This document shows, one piece after another, positions 24,981 through 35,200 of a stretch of 56,843 nt of DNA. Source of the DNA: an uncultured Oscillospiraceae bacterium. Lineage in GTDB: Bacteria; Bacillota; Clostridia; Oscillospirales; Acutalibacteraceae. Location of the stretch: positions 1-56,843 of the forward strand of contig CAUFXR010000003.1 in the NCBI GenBank assembly GCA_959596515.1, given 5' to 3'. A program made the position numbers and the translations under genes. Positions within the stretch are counted from its first letter, which is position 1. Every line of letters begins with the position of its first letter. Under the pieces are notes generated by a model. That model worked only from the letters and a program-made list of their open reading frames with translations. It was not told where the DNA came from and searched no databases.

Positions 24981-25012
24981 TGGATAATTGGATAACTAGA
25001 TAACTGGATAAC
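24981..25012. repeat. 8-bp direct repeat, four copies (TGGATAAC)
   Basis: TGGATAAT, TGGATAAC, TAGATAAC and TGGATAAC follow each other directly, in the 5' region of the oxidoreductase gene at 23953. It could be a regulator-binding array or a slippage product. Confidence 0.6.
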
Positions 25013-25127
25013 GGTGAGATATAGTCCATAAAATATGAAAATAGATTTTTTAACAGAAGGTTTTCCAAAGACTGCTTTTTTAAACGCCGAGCGAGCGCGT
25101 AGTTTCTAAGGCTCGTTTGACGCTGCG

Positions 25128-25883
25128 TTACGGATAGATCACTTGGGTTTGCTTTTTGAGAGCGGCCAAAAGCGTTTGCTCCGGTGGGGCGTCCGTGATG
25201 ATCGCGTCAATCTCCTCGACCCGGCAAGATTTACAGAAATATTCCCGATTCATTTTGGTGCTGTCGCAAAGTAAAATTTTCTTTTTGGCGTTACGAAGCA
25301 TCAGCCTTTTCATAGCGGCAGTCTCCTCGTTGGCCTCAGTAACCAGGTCTGGGGCCGAAATGCCACAGCAGGAAAAGAATAAAACATCAGCGCGGAAATG
25401 CTCCAGCGTTTCTTGTGCCAAACTGCCTACCAGCGATGAGTTGTTTTGAATCAGACCGCCGCAAAGATAGATTTTAAAGCTGGTGTTGTCATTTAGCACG
25501 CTGGCGGTTTCAATTCCGTTGGTAACTACAGACAAATTTTTGAATTTGGCCAGTTGAGTGGCCAGACAAGTGACGGTAGAACTGGAATCCAACATGACCG
25601 TCATATTATCCGCTAAGAAGTTCAGGGCAAGGCTGGCAACTATTTTTTTCTTCTCACGATCCTTTTGGGTACGGACCAGCAGAGGGGCATCCTGGCTGGG
25701 ACCACTGATCAACGTTGCTCCACCTCGAACTCGTTCCAGCAACCCTTTTTGCGCCATTTCCGTTAAATCTCTTCGTACGGTAGAGCCGCTGGCGAAAAGA
25801 CGGTGACATAAAAACTCCACGGTAACGGTGCGATGCTTTCTTAGTAACTCCAGTATTTCGTTTTGACGTTCATAAGAGATCAT
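25128..25883 (-). CDS. DeoR/GlpR-family transcription regulator
   Basis: 251 residues. The N-terminal helix-turn-helix reads ISYERQNEILELLRKHRTVT, then FASGSTVRRDLTEMAQKGLL with GGATL. The effector domain is isomerase-like: VMLDSSSTVTCLATQLAKF, VVTNGIETASVLND, IYLCGGLIQNNSSLVGSLA and ILLCDSTKMNREYF. These proteins repress sugar-phosphate pathways and sense a phosphorylated intermediate. The target is probably the downstream oxidoreductase or a distant sugar operon. Confidence 0.9.
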   Translation of the reverse strand: MISYERQNEILELLRKHRTVTVEFLCHRLFASGSTVRRDLTEMAQKGLLERVRGGATLISGPSQDAPLLVRTQKDREKKKIVASLALNFLADNMTVMLDSSSTVTCLATQLAKFKNLSVVTNGIETASVLNDNTSFKIYLCGGLIQNNSSLVGSLAQETLEHFRADVLFFSCCGISAPDLVTEANEETAAMKRLMLRNAKKKILLCDSTKMNREYFCKSCRVEEIDAIITDAPPEQTLLAALKKQTQVIYP

Positions 25884-25962
25884 GACGAAAAGCCTCCCGA
25901 CGAGCTGATTTATAACAGTTTCTCGGTACTTCCACTCGGAGTGATCTTGACAGAAATAACAG

Positions 25963-25995
25963 AAAGGTACCGTAAAAATTTACAGTACCTTTTTC
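25963..25995. terminator. Terminator between pgsA and the DeoR gene
   Basis: AGGTAC and GTACCT arms extended by GTAAA/TTTAC with one mismatch; TTTTT follows on the + strand and TTTCT on the - strand. Confidence 0.6.
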
Positions 25996-26045
25996 ATATA
26001 CTCTTGTTGATCGTCTTTTAGCACGTTTCATTCCCTTTAGAGATA

Positions 26046-26630
26046 TTACTTTTTCTTTTGAATCTCCTGATACATTTTAAGAAATACCTGGGCGTAAAGC
26101 AGGAAGGCCAAAAGAAGAAAAATACCGGAAATCAAAATCAAAATATTCCGCACGCCTACATCCAGATAAGGGAAAACGATAATGATGAACATAACAGTGT
26201 AAAATACGAAAGTGGAGACCTTGCCGAACCATTTGGCGCCATCCATTTTTGTATTGTGTTTTGTGAACAGGACAACCGAAGTGATTCCCATAAAAAGCTC
26301 CTTAACAGCGAATAAAAGGAATAGCCACCGCATAGGCTCGATGCGAATCATTAGACTGATAACGATAGCAGCCTGAGAAAGCTTGTCCGCAAGCGGGTCG
26401 ACAGCCTTTCCAAGCTCTGTAACCATATTGAAATGTCGGGCGATAAAACCATCAGCGAAATCGGTCAGCCCAGAAAGAAGCACAATAAAAGCGGCGAAAT
26501 AATAATCTAGAGGCTCTTTTGCCTTAATATAGGAAACCATAAATACAGGAATCAATAGAATGCGAAAGTAACATAAAATATTGGGAATGCTAAAAATTTC
26601 TTTCTTATTAAATTTCATGCTTGATTTCAT
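26046..26630 (-). CDS. pgsA: Phosphatidylglycerophosphate synthase
   Basis: 194 residues, an integral membrane CDP-alcohol phosphotransferase with several hydrophobic helices. The catalytic motif is present as ADGFIARHFNMVTELGKAVDPLADK, i.e. D-G-x2-A-R-x8-G-x3-D-x3-D. It makes phosphatidylglycerophosphate from CDP-diacylglycerol and glycerol-3-phosphate, the first committed step to phosphatidylglycerol and cardiolipin. The first ATG at 26630 has GAGG nine bases upstream; an ATG four codons later is an alternative. Cardiolipin synthase of the same fold is a less likely reading. Confidence 0.85.
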   Translation of the reverse strand: MKSSMKFNKKEIFSIPNILCYFRILLIPVFMVSYIKAKEPLDYYFAAFIVLLSGLTDFADGFIARHFNMVTELGKAVDPLADKLSQAAIVISLMIRIEPMRWLFLLFAVKELFMGITSVVLFTKHNTKMDGAKWFGKVSTFVFYTVMFIIIVFPYLDVGVRNILILISGIFLLLAFLLYAQVFLKMYQEIQKKK

Positions 26631-27101
26631 GAAAAAGCACCTCGGCGTGATGATGTGTAAACCACAAAACTATTGTAACTATATTTATTATAACGGAATT
26701 CCTAAGAAAAGAACAGCTTTTTTGATAAAATTTAGAAAATAATAAGAGAAAATCCCCATAAAAGGGGAATAAAGACGACAAATATTAAACTTGTGAGAAA
26801 GAGAGAAAAGGCAAGTTTTCCTCCAGGGCTCCCCCAAAAAAACTTAGCGCTACGTTTCCGGCGTTTTGAACTTATTTGCGTCAGCTTAGAATCGAGACTC
26901 GATTGGTGTTAACAGCGGTTCCCATTTTGAAAGCCCAGGAAATCCTATGTCAGGAAGCCCTATGTCACCTTTTACCTGTTGAATGTAAGCTGATTTTGGT
27001 TAGCTGTTAGACGAATTTCTAATGTGTTCGGCTGCCTTTACGTGGCCCGCCATTTGGCAGCGGAGGATCTTTTGCTCCGCTGCGGCAGGTATCCGGATCT
27101 T
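26631..27101. other. Intergenic stretch without supported genes
   Basis: About 470 bases upstream of pgsA and downstream of nfo. One small hairpin (TCCCC/AGGGGA near 26750) is visible; I see no coding sequence. Confidence 0.5.
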
Positions 27102-27950
27102 TCAAACGTCTACTGAGCAGCCGTGAAAGAGATTTTTCAGTAAAGCGATTTCCTCACCGTGACCGGCGTCGTCATTTGGGGTTTCTAAGTAAAAAGGAAG
27201 GTTTCGCAGAACTGGATGGTTGATAATACGCTCAAAAGTCTCTAAACCCAGCGTACCTTTTCCAATATTGGCGTGACGGTCTTTATGGCTTCCCAGAGGG
27301 TTCAGGCTGTCGTTCAGATGAACTGCTTTTAGACGGTTCAGGCCGATGATGCGGTCAAATTCATCCAGTACGGAATCTAGCTGGCCGATGATATCGTATC
27401 CGCCATCGCTGACGTGGCAGGTATCCAGACAAATTCCAAGCTTGTCCTGGAGTTCCACACCGTCGATAATCTGCTGAAGCTCCTGAAAACTTCCGCCGAT
27501 TTCGCTGCCTTTACCGGCCATGGTTTCCAAAAGCACAGTAGTCTTTTGATCGGAAAACAGAATTTGATTCAGCGCGTCAGAGATCAAAGCGATTCCGGCC
27601 TGAGTGCCACCGCCGACATGACTGCCCGGATGGAAATTATAATAATTCCCGGGCAAGGATTCCATTCGGAGCAGATCATCCTTTAAAGTTTCCAAAGCAA
27701 ATTCTCTCGTATGCTCATTGGATGACGCGGGATTTAGGGTATACGGAGCATGGGCCAGGATTTTTCCAAAGTGGTGCTCATCCATCAGCTTACGGAAAGC
27801 GGCGATATCCTTTTGGTCCAATTCCTTTGCCTTGCTGCCCCGGGGATTTCGAGTAAAGAATTGAAGAGTATTCGCGCCGATTTTCACAGCGGCTTGCCCC
27901 ATTTTCTCGAACCCTTTGGCGACAGACATATGACAACCGATGGTAAGCAT
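27102..27950 (-). CDS. nfo: Deoxyribonuclease IV (endonuclease IV)
   Basis: 282 residues, a TIM-barrel AP endonuclease using three zinc ions. Metal-ligand motifs are visible: ILAHAPYTLNPAS, NYYNFHPGSHVGGG, VLLETMAGKGSEIG, LGICLDTCHVSDGGYD, VHLNDSLNPLGSHKDRH and FYLETPND. It cuts the backbone 5' to abasic sites in base-excision repair. The start at 27950 has AAGGAGG upstream. Full length for the family. Confidence 0.93.
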   Translation of the reverse strand: MLTIGCHMSVAKGFEKMGQAAVKIGANTLQFFTRNPRGSKAKELDQKDIAAFRKLMDEHHFGKILAHAPYTLNPASSNEHTREFALETLKDDLLRMESLPGNYYNFHPGSHVGGGTQAGIALISDALNQILFSDQKTTVLLETMAGKGSEIGGSFQELQQIIDGVELQDKLGICLDTCHVSDGGYDIIGQLDSVLDEFDRIIGLNRLKAVHLNDSLNPLGSHKDRHANIGKGTLGLETFERIINHPVLRNLPFYLETPNDDAGHGEEIALLKNLFHGCSVDV

Positions 27951-28289
27951 AGGGTTCCTCCTTGCGATACTTCAAAATTTTATTTTGCTCCCTGTTTCGC
28001 CTCGCGCACCCTAACACCATTAATCACTTGCTTTTCGATTCTCGGAAGAAGTCATTGGGAAAAGTGTTGGCTGCAACCATCGAAAACAGGCGACTGCTTA
28101 TAGCTTAAGGTGACAACAGCCTTTCTGTGGCGGAAAATCGCTGGGGAAAGGGCGGTCGCTTGTGAAAAGTAAAGAGTGTGTCCAAAGTGAAATGAGCTTT
28201 AGCGGCTTCTTAGACAGTTGTACAGTCTAGAGCCGCATGAGAGCCAGTTAAAAAAACGTTCAGCGGCCGAGACAGCAGCCATGACTCTT
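27951..28289. other. Intergenic stretch without supported genes
   Basis: About 340 bases between nfo and the upstream beta-CASP gene; no open frame with a ribosome site, no clear hairpin terminator. Confidence 0.45.
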
Positions 28290-29888
28290 TTACTCCCATT
28301 TATCACACATAGCGTTGATCTGATCGGTAAGTTTAGCCATATCTTTGTTGGCGCGTCCCTGACTGCGCTGGATTAAGTCCATTAGGCGGCGGCCTGCGGA
28401 CAGCAAACGCAAATATACCGGACTGCCTTTCGGCTTAGCGGTTTTCTCCTTCTGAATTTTCTGACGGTTACCTTCATAGAGAATCTGATTTTCAGCCAAA
28501 TCAAATTGGGCGCCTGGATAGGGAGCGAAAGCATCCAGCTGGAGTTCCGCCTTAAGCCGGCCGGTAAATAGATCACACGCGCTATCATCACCATGGGTCA
28601 CAAAGACTTTTTCCGGCTTGGGATCAAAGTGGGAAATCCATTCCAATAAGCCATTGTTGTCGGCGTGACCGCTGATACCGGCCAGCCTGCGAATTTGGGC
28701 CCGAACCTCGATTTCTTCGCCGAACAGCTTCACCTTGGAGGCCCCATCTACCAAAGCGCGTCCTAGGGTGCCGACACCCTGATAGCCGACGAACAGTATG
28801 GTACACTCGGGACGCCATAAATTATGTTTCAGGTGGTGTTTGATCCGGCCCGCCTCACACATGCCGCTGGCGGAAAGAATTACTTTACAGTCCGGATCAT
28901 CGTTGATCGCCTTTGATTCCTCGCTGGTGAGCGAGACCCGAAGCCCGGGGAACTGGATGGGATTGATTCCCCGGCGCAGCAGATCCAGTGCCTCCTGATC
29001 AAAGTAATCCCGTCGATTATCCTGAAAAATTTCCGTGGACTCGATCGCGAGGGGACTATCCACATAGACTTCGAATCCTTCGTGGCCGGAAACCAAATGT
29101 TCCGCCTTGATCTGCCGGAGAAAGTACAAAAGCTCCTGGGTGCGTCCCACCGCAAAGGAGGGAATGACCACGTTCCCGCCCCTGTCAAAGGTGGTTTGGA
29201 TAATTTCAGACAACTCCTTGATATAGTCGGGGCGCTCTCCGTGGCTTCTATCGCCATAGGTGCTTTCCATCACTACGTAATCCGCAGAACAAAGATACTG
29301 AGGATCCCGCAGAAGCGGCTGATTTTTGTTGCCGATATCGCCGGAAAATACCAATGTTTTTGTGACGCTTTTTTCGGTAAGTTGAATCTCAATGCTGGCG
29401 GAGCCCAGCAGATGCCCGGCATCGACAAAACGCACCTGAATGCCGGCGGAGGGAGAAAAGACTTCGTCATAACGGCAGGAAATGAAGCAGCCTATGGCGC
29501 CGACCGCATCGTCCATATTGTACAGCGGGATATAAGGCTCACGGCCCGCTCTTTTTGCTTTTCGATTTCGCCATTCCGCCTCGAACATCTGGATATGGGC
29601 ACTGTCTCGAAGCATGATGTCGCACAGATCACAGGTAGCGCCAGTTGCGAAAATTTTGCCCCGAAAACCATGTGCGTAAAGCAGGGGAAGTCTGCCGGAA
29701 TGGTCGATATGAGCGTGGGTCAGTAGAACCCAGTCTATGGAAGAGGGAGATACGGGAATCTCTTGGTTCTCATATTCATCCGGTCCTTGTTCCATGCCGC
29801 AGTCAATCAAAATCGTTTTACCGCAGGCTTCCAGCAGATAGCAACTGCCGGTTACCTCATGGGCCGCACCGAGAAAGGTAAGCTTCAT
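28290..29888 (-). CDS. MBL-fold/beta-CASP RNA metallo-hydrolase
   Basis: 532 residues. The metallo-beta-lactamase core has VLLTHAHIDHSGRLPLLYAH (HxHxDH) and VRFVDAGHLLGSASIEIQLT. The beta-CASP part has YVVMESTYGDRSHG, VVIPSFAVGRTQELLYFLRQ, VILSASGMCEAGRIKHHLKH and the last motif ISGHADNNGLLEWI. The C-terminal VFVTHGDDSACD completes an RMMBL-like segment. Such proteins (YSH1/CPSF-like) process or degrade RNA, but bacterial members of this type are poorly characterised. It is divergent from pdxS across about 200 bases. Confidence 0.85.
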   Translation of the reverse strand: MKLTFLGAAHEVTGSCYLLEACGKTILIDCGMEQGPDEYENQEIPVSPSSIDWVLLTHAHIDHSGRLPLLYAHGFRGKIFATGATCDLCDIMLRDSAHIQMFEAEWRNRKAKRAGREPYIPLYNMDDAVGAIGCFISCRYDEVFSPSAGIQVRFVDAGHLLGSASIEIQLTEKSVTKTLVFSGDIGNKNQPLLRDPQYLCSADYVVMESTYGDRSHGERPDYIKELSEIIQTTFDRGGNVVIPSFAVGRTQELLYFLRQIKAEHLVSGHEGFEVYVDSPLAIESTEIFQDNRRDYFDQEALDLLRRGINPIQFPGLRVSLTSEESKAINDDPDCKVILSASGMCEAGRIKHHLKHNLWRPECTILFVGYQGVGTLGRALVDGASKVKLFGEEIEVRAQIRRLAGISGHADNNGLLEWISHFDPKPEKVFVTHGDDSACDLFTGRLKAELQLDAFAPYPGAQFDLAENQILYEGNRQKIQKEKTAKPKGSPVYLRLLSAGRRLMDLIQRSQGRANKDMAKLTDQINAMCDKWE

Positions 29889-30086
29889 AGAAAAACCCCC
29901 TTCAATAATAGTGATAATTATCGCAATAAAATGGTTTGTTCATTATTATTATACCCCTCTTGGAGGAAATTAGCAATGACGACGCCGGACAATTCCTTTA
30001 AACTGTACACTTCAATATTATAAAAATTGTACATTTACAAAAGACAGTTTTCTTTCTAAAATGGAAAAAAACAAGGAGGGATTTTC

Positions 30087-30962
30087 ATGAAAGAGAATCG
30101 TTATGAACTCAACAAGGAACTCGCTCAGATGCTGAAGGGCGGCGTCATTATGGATGTGACCACGCCGGAGCAGGCAAAAATCGCGGAAGAGGCGGGGGCC
30201 TGTGCCGTAATGGCGCTGGAAAAAATCCCGGCGGATATCCGGGCGGCAGGCGGCGTGGCCAGAATGAGTGATCCTAAAATGATTCGGGGAATTCAAGAGG
30301 CGGTATCTATTCCAGTTATGGCAAAGGTACGAATCGGACATGTTATGGAAGCGAAAATCCTGGAGGCCATAGAGATCGATTATATCGATGAAAGCGAAGT
30401 CCTTTCTCCCGCGGACGATGTATATCATATCGATAAGACCAAGTTCCAGGTACCTTTTGTCTGCGGCGCGAAAAACCTGGGAGAGGCTTTGCGGCGAATC
30501 GCGGAGGGAGCCTCGATGATCCGAACCAAAGGGGAACCGGGAACAGGCGACGTGGTTCAGGCGGTGCGGCATCTGCGGTTGATTAACAGTGAAATCGGCC
30601 GTGTGAAAGGGTTGGGTCAGGATGAACTCTATGAGGCGGCAAAAGAACTGAGAGTGCCTTATGACCTTGTCAGCTACGTACACGAGAATGGGAAGCTTCC
30701 AGTGGTGAATTTCGCGGCCGGCGGTGTGGCTACTCCCGCGGATGCGGCATTGATGATGCACTTGGGTGCCGAGGGCGTGTTTGTGGGTTCTGGAATTTTT
30801 AAATCCGGGAATCCGGCGAAGCGGGCCGCGGCTATCGTAAAAGCTGTGACCAATTATAATGACCCTAAAATGCTGGCTGCCCTTTCCGAAGACTTGGGAG
30901 AAGCCATGGTGGGGATTAACGAGCAGGAAATTCAGCTGTTGATGGCTCAGCGTGGTGATTGA
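30087..30962 (+). CDS. pdxS: Pyridoxal 5'-phosphate synthase, lyase subunit PdxS
   Basis: 291 residues, a (beta/alpha)8 barrel forming a dodecamer core. Sequence closely follows the family: LAQMLKGGVIMDVTTPEQAK, GACAVMALEKIPADIRAAGG, VMAKVRIGHVMEAKILEAIE (catalytic Lys), IDKTKFQVPFVCGAKNLGEA, GEPGTGDVVQAVRHLR and GAEGVFVGSGIFKSGNPAKR. It builds PLP from ribose-5-phosphate, glyceraldehyde-3-phosphate and ammonia supplied by PdxT. AAGGAGG precedes the ATG. TGTACA occurs twice upstream (about 30006 and 30027), a possible operator. Confidence 0.97.
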   Translation: MKENRYELNKELAQMLKGGVIMDVTTPEQAKIAEEAGACAVMALEKIPADIRAAGGVARMSDPKMIRGIQEAVSIPVMAKVRIGHVMEAKILEAIEIDYIDESEVLSPADDVYHIDKTKFQVPFVCGAKNLGEALRRIAEGASMIRTKGEPGTGDVVQAVRHLRLINSEIGRVKGLGQDELYEAAKELRVPYDLVSYVHENGKLPVVNFAAGGVATPADAALMMHLGAEGVFVGSGIFKSGNPAKRAAAIVKAVTNYNDPKMLAALSEDLGEAMVGINEQEIQLLMAQRGD

Positions 30963-30964
30963 CC

Positions 30965-31543
30965 ATGAGAGTGGGAGTATTGGCCCTGCAAGGCGCTTTT
31001 ATTGAACATGAGGATACACTTTCTCGATTAGGAGCGGAATGTTTTGAAATCCGACGGAAACAGGATTTAGCGCAGTCTCTGAACGGATTGGTGATTCCTG
31101 GTGGGGAAAGCACGGTAATGGGAAAGCTGCTACGGGAGTTGGAACTGTTCCAGCCGTTGAAAGAGAAGATTCTGAAAGGGTTACCCGTGTTCGGTACCTG
31201 TGCCGGATTACTGTTGTTGGCGGAATCGATAGAGAATGGAGGCCAGACTTGCTTTGGGACTATGCCTATCACAGCGGTGAGAAACGCTTATGGACGCCAG
31301 CTTGGCAGCTTTCAGACCATGGGGGACTTTAATGGCAGGGAAATCTCTATGACGTTCATCAGGGCGCCTTATGTGAAGAATGTGGGAGCGGAAGTTAAAA
31401 TCCTATCAAAAACCGATGAAAGGATCACCGCGGCCCGTTGGCGCAAGCAGCTGGTTACAGCGTTTCATCCGGAATTAACAGGAGAGAATACGGTCCATGA
31501 ATATTTTCTTTCCATGATCGCTGAAGACATAAACCATCGTTGA
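30965..31543 (+). CDS. pdxT: Pyridoxal 5'-phosphate synthase, glutaminase subunit PdxT
   Basis: 192 residues. Class I glutaminase motifs: VGVLALQGAFIEHEDTLSRL, GLVIPGGESTVMGKLL, FGTCAGLLLLA with the nucleophile Cys, and LVTAFHPELTGENTVHEYFL carrying the His-x-Glu of the triad. It releases ammonia for PdxS. The ATG two bases after the pdxS stop is preferred; the ribosome site is weak, so translation is probably coupled. Confidence 0.96.
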   Translation: MRVGVLALQGAFIEHEDTLSRLGAECFEIRRKQDLAQSLNGLVIPGGESTVMGKLLRELELFQPLKEKILKGLPVFGTCAGLLLLAESIENGGQTCFGTMPITAVRNAYGRQLGSFQTMGDFNGREISMTFIRAPYVKNVGAEVKILSKTDERITAARWRKQLVTAFHPELTGENTVHEYFLSMIAEDINHR

Positions 31544-31568
31544 AAATTCCTGAAACAAGTTTTATCAA

Positions 31569-31612
31569 AAGGCGCAAACTTTCCCGTACGGGAAAGTTTG
31601 CGCCTTTTTTAG
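31569..31612. terminator. pdxST terminator
   Basis: AAGGCGCAAACTTTCCCGT and its perfect complement, followed by TTTTTT. Confidence 0.9.
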
Positions 31613-32180
31613 GACCGTTTTAGCGGTGTGAGAATCACGAACCCACTGAAGAAAGTAAAAAACTTTCTCGTTATGTGTGGCGTAATGGAAACGGTTCGAA
31701 TAAGGAATCCACAGTATGCGAAAAGGAATACATGACGGGCTTCGTCGAAATACTTTCTGTTTGGTAGGCGATAGAACAAATCTCGCGCGAATGTTTTGAT
31801 ATTTGATAAATACATACTTGCTTTACCAAATGTTTTTATGTCTTGCTGAGCGCTCTTGCTTTTCAGAATCATTCGGGGAAGATCAGTCGGCCTCTTTGTG
31901 AGATTTTCAAGAAGGAAGCTTTCACAGGATTTTCCAAAGTCACGGTTTAACCAGGATCCTTGTCTGCGGATCTCTGGCTTTTGAGAAGTGTAGACTTTCA
32001 ACGGATAATCAGCCTTAGATGAAGATGACAAAAGAAACTTCGATAACACCCTTAGTGAGTTTAATGAATTGCTAAAATATTCCCTAATTTTATTTTTCAA
32101 ATAAAAGAATTAAATTATCAAACTGGAAGAAATATCCAGGCAAATTTATTTAAAAATAGAAATAATTTAAGGAAAATCTA
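31613..32180. other. Intergenic region upstream of the NRPS cluster
   Basis: About 570 AT-rich bases. A 163-residue - strand frame (31609-32100) crosses it and runs into the pdxST terminator, but it has no ribosome site and no recognisable sequence, so I do not call it a gene. Confidence 0.5.
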
Positions 32181-32209
32181 TTGAATTACCACTGGGATTC
32201 TTTTATACT
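32181..32209 (+). promoter_or_regulatory. Likely NRPS promoter
   Basis: TTGAAT (32181-32186), a 17-base spacer and TATACT (32204-32209), giving a leader of about 68 bases. GGGGTG, eight bases before the ATG, is the ribosome site. Confidence 0.65.
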
Positions 32210-32283
32210 AATTAGGTATAATTAGTCGAATTATGTCTTGTGTTTTTTGGTGTGATTTCTAAAAGATCTGGGGTGAAAAGAAT

Positions 32284-35200
32284 ATGCCGCAGAGCAATGG
32301 CGGGGAAAAAACTTTTCCGCTATCAATCAGTCAACGAAACATTTGGAATGTGGAGCAGGTGCATAAAGGCACCTCCATTAATAATATTTGTTCTACCATC
32401 TATATTAAGGGCCGGATCGATATCGCCGCGATTCAGAAAACTTTAAACCTGGTGATCGAAGCCGACCAGTCTCTGCGGACCCAGATGGATTTGGTGGATG
32501 GGATTCCGGTACAGTTCCATGCGCCTTATACGCCGGAGCAGTTTCCAGTTTTTGATTTTTCTTTAACCAATCAGGAGGGAATTACTCACTGGGAAAACGC
32601 GGTGACGCGGGAGATCATGCCGCTTTACCGCCATCCTCTTTATTATTTCGCGATTTTTAGATCGGGAGAATCTGACGGCGGTATTCTGCTGAAGACTCAT
32701 CATATTATTACTGATGGCTGGTCCCAGGCGCTGTTAGGCAACCGGATCAGTGAGACTTATCTGGCGCTTCTTCAGGGAAAGGAGCCAGAATTGGAACCCC
32801 TGGATAGCTATCTGGTCCATGTGAACAAGGAGCAGGAATATCTTTCCTCCAAGGCCTGTCAAAAGGACAAGGCCTATTGGGAGGAAAAAATGGCTCAATT
32901 TCAGGAACCCTGCGCACTGAAGGAATGTAAAAGCGCCATTGTCAGTCCGGTAGGCCAGCGAAAAACCTATCAGCTTTCCGAGGTGCTGAATCACGCTATC
33001 GGAAATTTCTGCGCCGCCAACCGGGTGGCGCCTTTCGCGGTGTTTTATATGGCTCTGGCCATCTATTTAAGACGAATCAGCGGCCTGGAGCAGCTTGGAA
33101 TCGGCGTGCCGATTTTTAACCGGATTAATTTCAAGGAAAAGAAGATTACTGGCATGTTTGTCAGTACGCTGCCGTTTTTAAACCATCTGGATGAAAATTG
33201 GAGCTTGGAGGAATTTACCGAGCATCTGAACGATGAGTGGTTTGATTTGCTGCGCCATCAGAAATATCCTTTCGGGGAAATCATGTCTCTGGCAAAGAAA
33301 AAACATCCGGACTTGGACCACTTGTTTCATCTGGTGCTATCCTATCAGAACAGCCGGCTGTTTCAGACAAAAGATGCGTCCGCATTTTTCACCGGCCGGT
33401 GGCATTACAGCGGTTACCAGTCTGAGCACTTGGTCATTCATTTAAGCAGCTGGGAAGCTGAGCATAAGTATTCGGTAGATTACGATTATCTCGCTCAGAT
33501 TTTTTCCGCCGAGGAAATTGACTGTTTTCATCACTATTTAATTAAGATTTTAAAGGAAGCTCTGGATCATCCGAAGAAACCTATCTGGAAATTATCTGTC
33601 CTGAGCGGCGGGGAAGAGGAAAAGGTGCTGTTCAGCTTCAATCAAACTTCTCAGCCACTTATGGATCAAACCATCTCAAAGAAGTTTGTCACCTGCGTGA
33701 AAGAGCACCCGGAACGGGTCGCTTTAATTTTCGACGGTCTGCGCATGAGTTACCGCGAACTGTATGAAAACGCCAGACGGTACGCTTATTCGATTGAAAA
33801 CGCCTGTCCCGGCGGCGGGAAAATTATCGCCGTTTCCCTGGAGAAAGGCTTTTCCTTGGTGCAGACTATGCTGGGCGTCGCCCTTTCCGGCAACGCTTGG
33901 ATTATTATTCCGCCGTCTCTGCCTGAAGAACGGAAGAAAGATATTTTATTGGATAGTTCCGCCGCCCTTTTGGTTTGTGAAAAATCCCTGGAACCTTCAG
34001 TGCCGTTGCTGGCGCCTGGAGGGATCGTTGAAGAATGTCCGGAAGACTATCAGATCAGGGAAGTCGAGGGAAATGATCTTGCATATCTGGTTTATACCTC
34101 AGGTAGCACCGGCAAACCAAAGGGTGTGGAAATTGAACAGAGGAGCCTTTTGAATTTCGCTATGGGCATGGCGCCCCTTTATGGCTACGGAGGCGTTCTG
34201 TCCCTGTGCAGCATAGGGTTTGATGTGTTCGTGCTGGAAAGTGTGGTTTCCCTGTTAAACAGCCGTACTGTGATTCTCGCCGGCCGGGAAGAACAGGAAA
34301 ATCCCACCGCTTTGGCCGCTCTAATCCGTAATTACGCGGTAGGCGTCATAGCTATTACGCCATCCAGACTGAAGGCTTATATGAACCATCCGGAGTTTCT
34401 TCGGTCGCTAAAGCAGATCGAAAGTTTTATCTGCGGCGGTGAGCATTTGTCCGGAGAACTGATTCAGCTGTTGAAGCTTCATTCCCGGGGCAAAATTTAT
34501 AATCAGTACGGCCCTTCGGAAGCGACCATTGGTGTCAGTTATCAGCTGATGAACGATTCCCCGGTGATCACTATAGGCTCTCCCATGCCAAACTGCAGGC
34601 TGTACGTGCTGGACTCCCATTTACAGCCTATGCCTATCGGCGTTTACGGCGATTTGTATATAGGCGGCCTGTGTGTTGGCCGTGGATACCATAACGCGCC
34701 TGAACTGACGGAGGCAAGCTTTTTAGAGAGCCCCTTTGAGCCGGGAGAGAGAATTTACCGAACAGGAGATATTGCCTGCTGGAACCAGCAGGGTCAACTA
34801 TTATTGGGAGGACGCAAAGATAACCAGATTAAGCTGCGGGGTCTTAGAATTGAGCCTCAGGAAATCGCTATGTGCCTGATGGCTCACCCGCAGGTGGAGA
34901 CAGCGGCGGTTCGTGTGATTGGGAAAGGTGAGCACCGCTATCTGGCGGCTTATTACACGTCTAACACCAAGGTGTCCGAGGTGGATTTGATTTCCTTCGC
35001 GGTGACCTGCTTGCCGGATTATATGATCCCGGCCTATTTGACCAGGATTGACGAAATGCCCCTAAGTCCCAGTGGAAAAATTGATTACAGCCGTTTGCCG
35101 GATCCGGTAATTTCCTCTAAAGGGGAGCAGGCGAAAAACGATACCCAGCGGCGGCTTTTGGAGATTTTCAAGCGGGTATTGAACAATCAGGAAATTAACG

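Noticed and set aside
31609..32100. 163-residue - strand open frame upstream of the NRPS
   Set aside because: No ribosome site, no recognisable motif, unusual composition, and it runs into the pdxST terminator; treated as chance.
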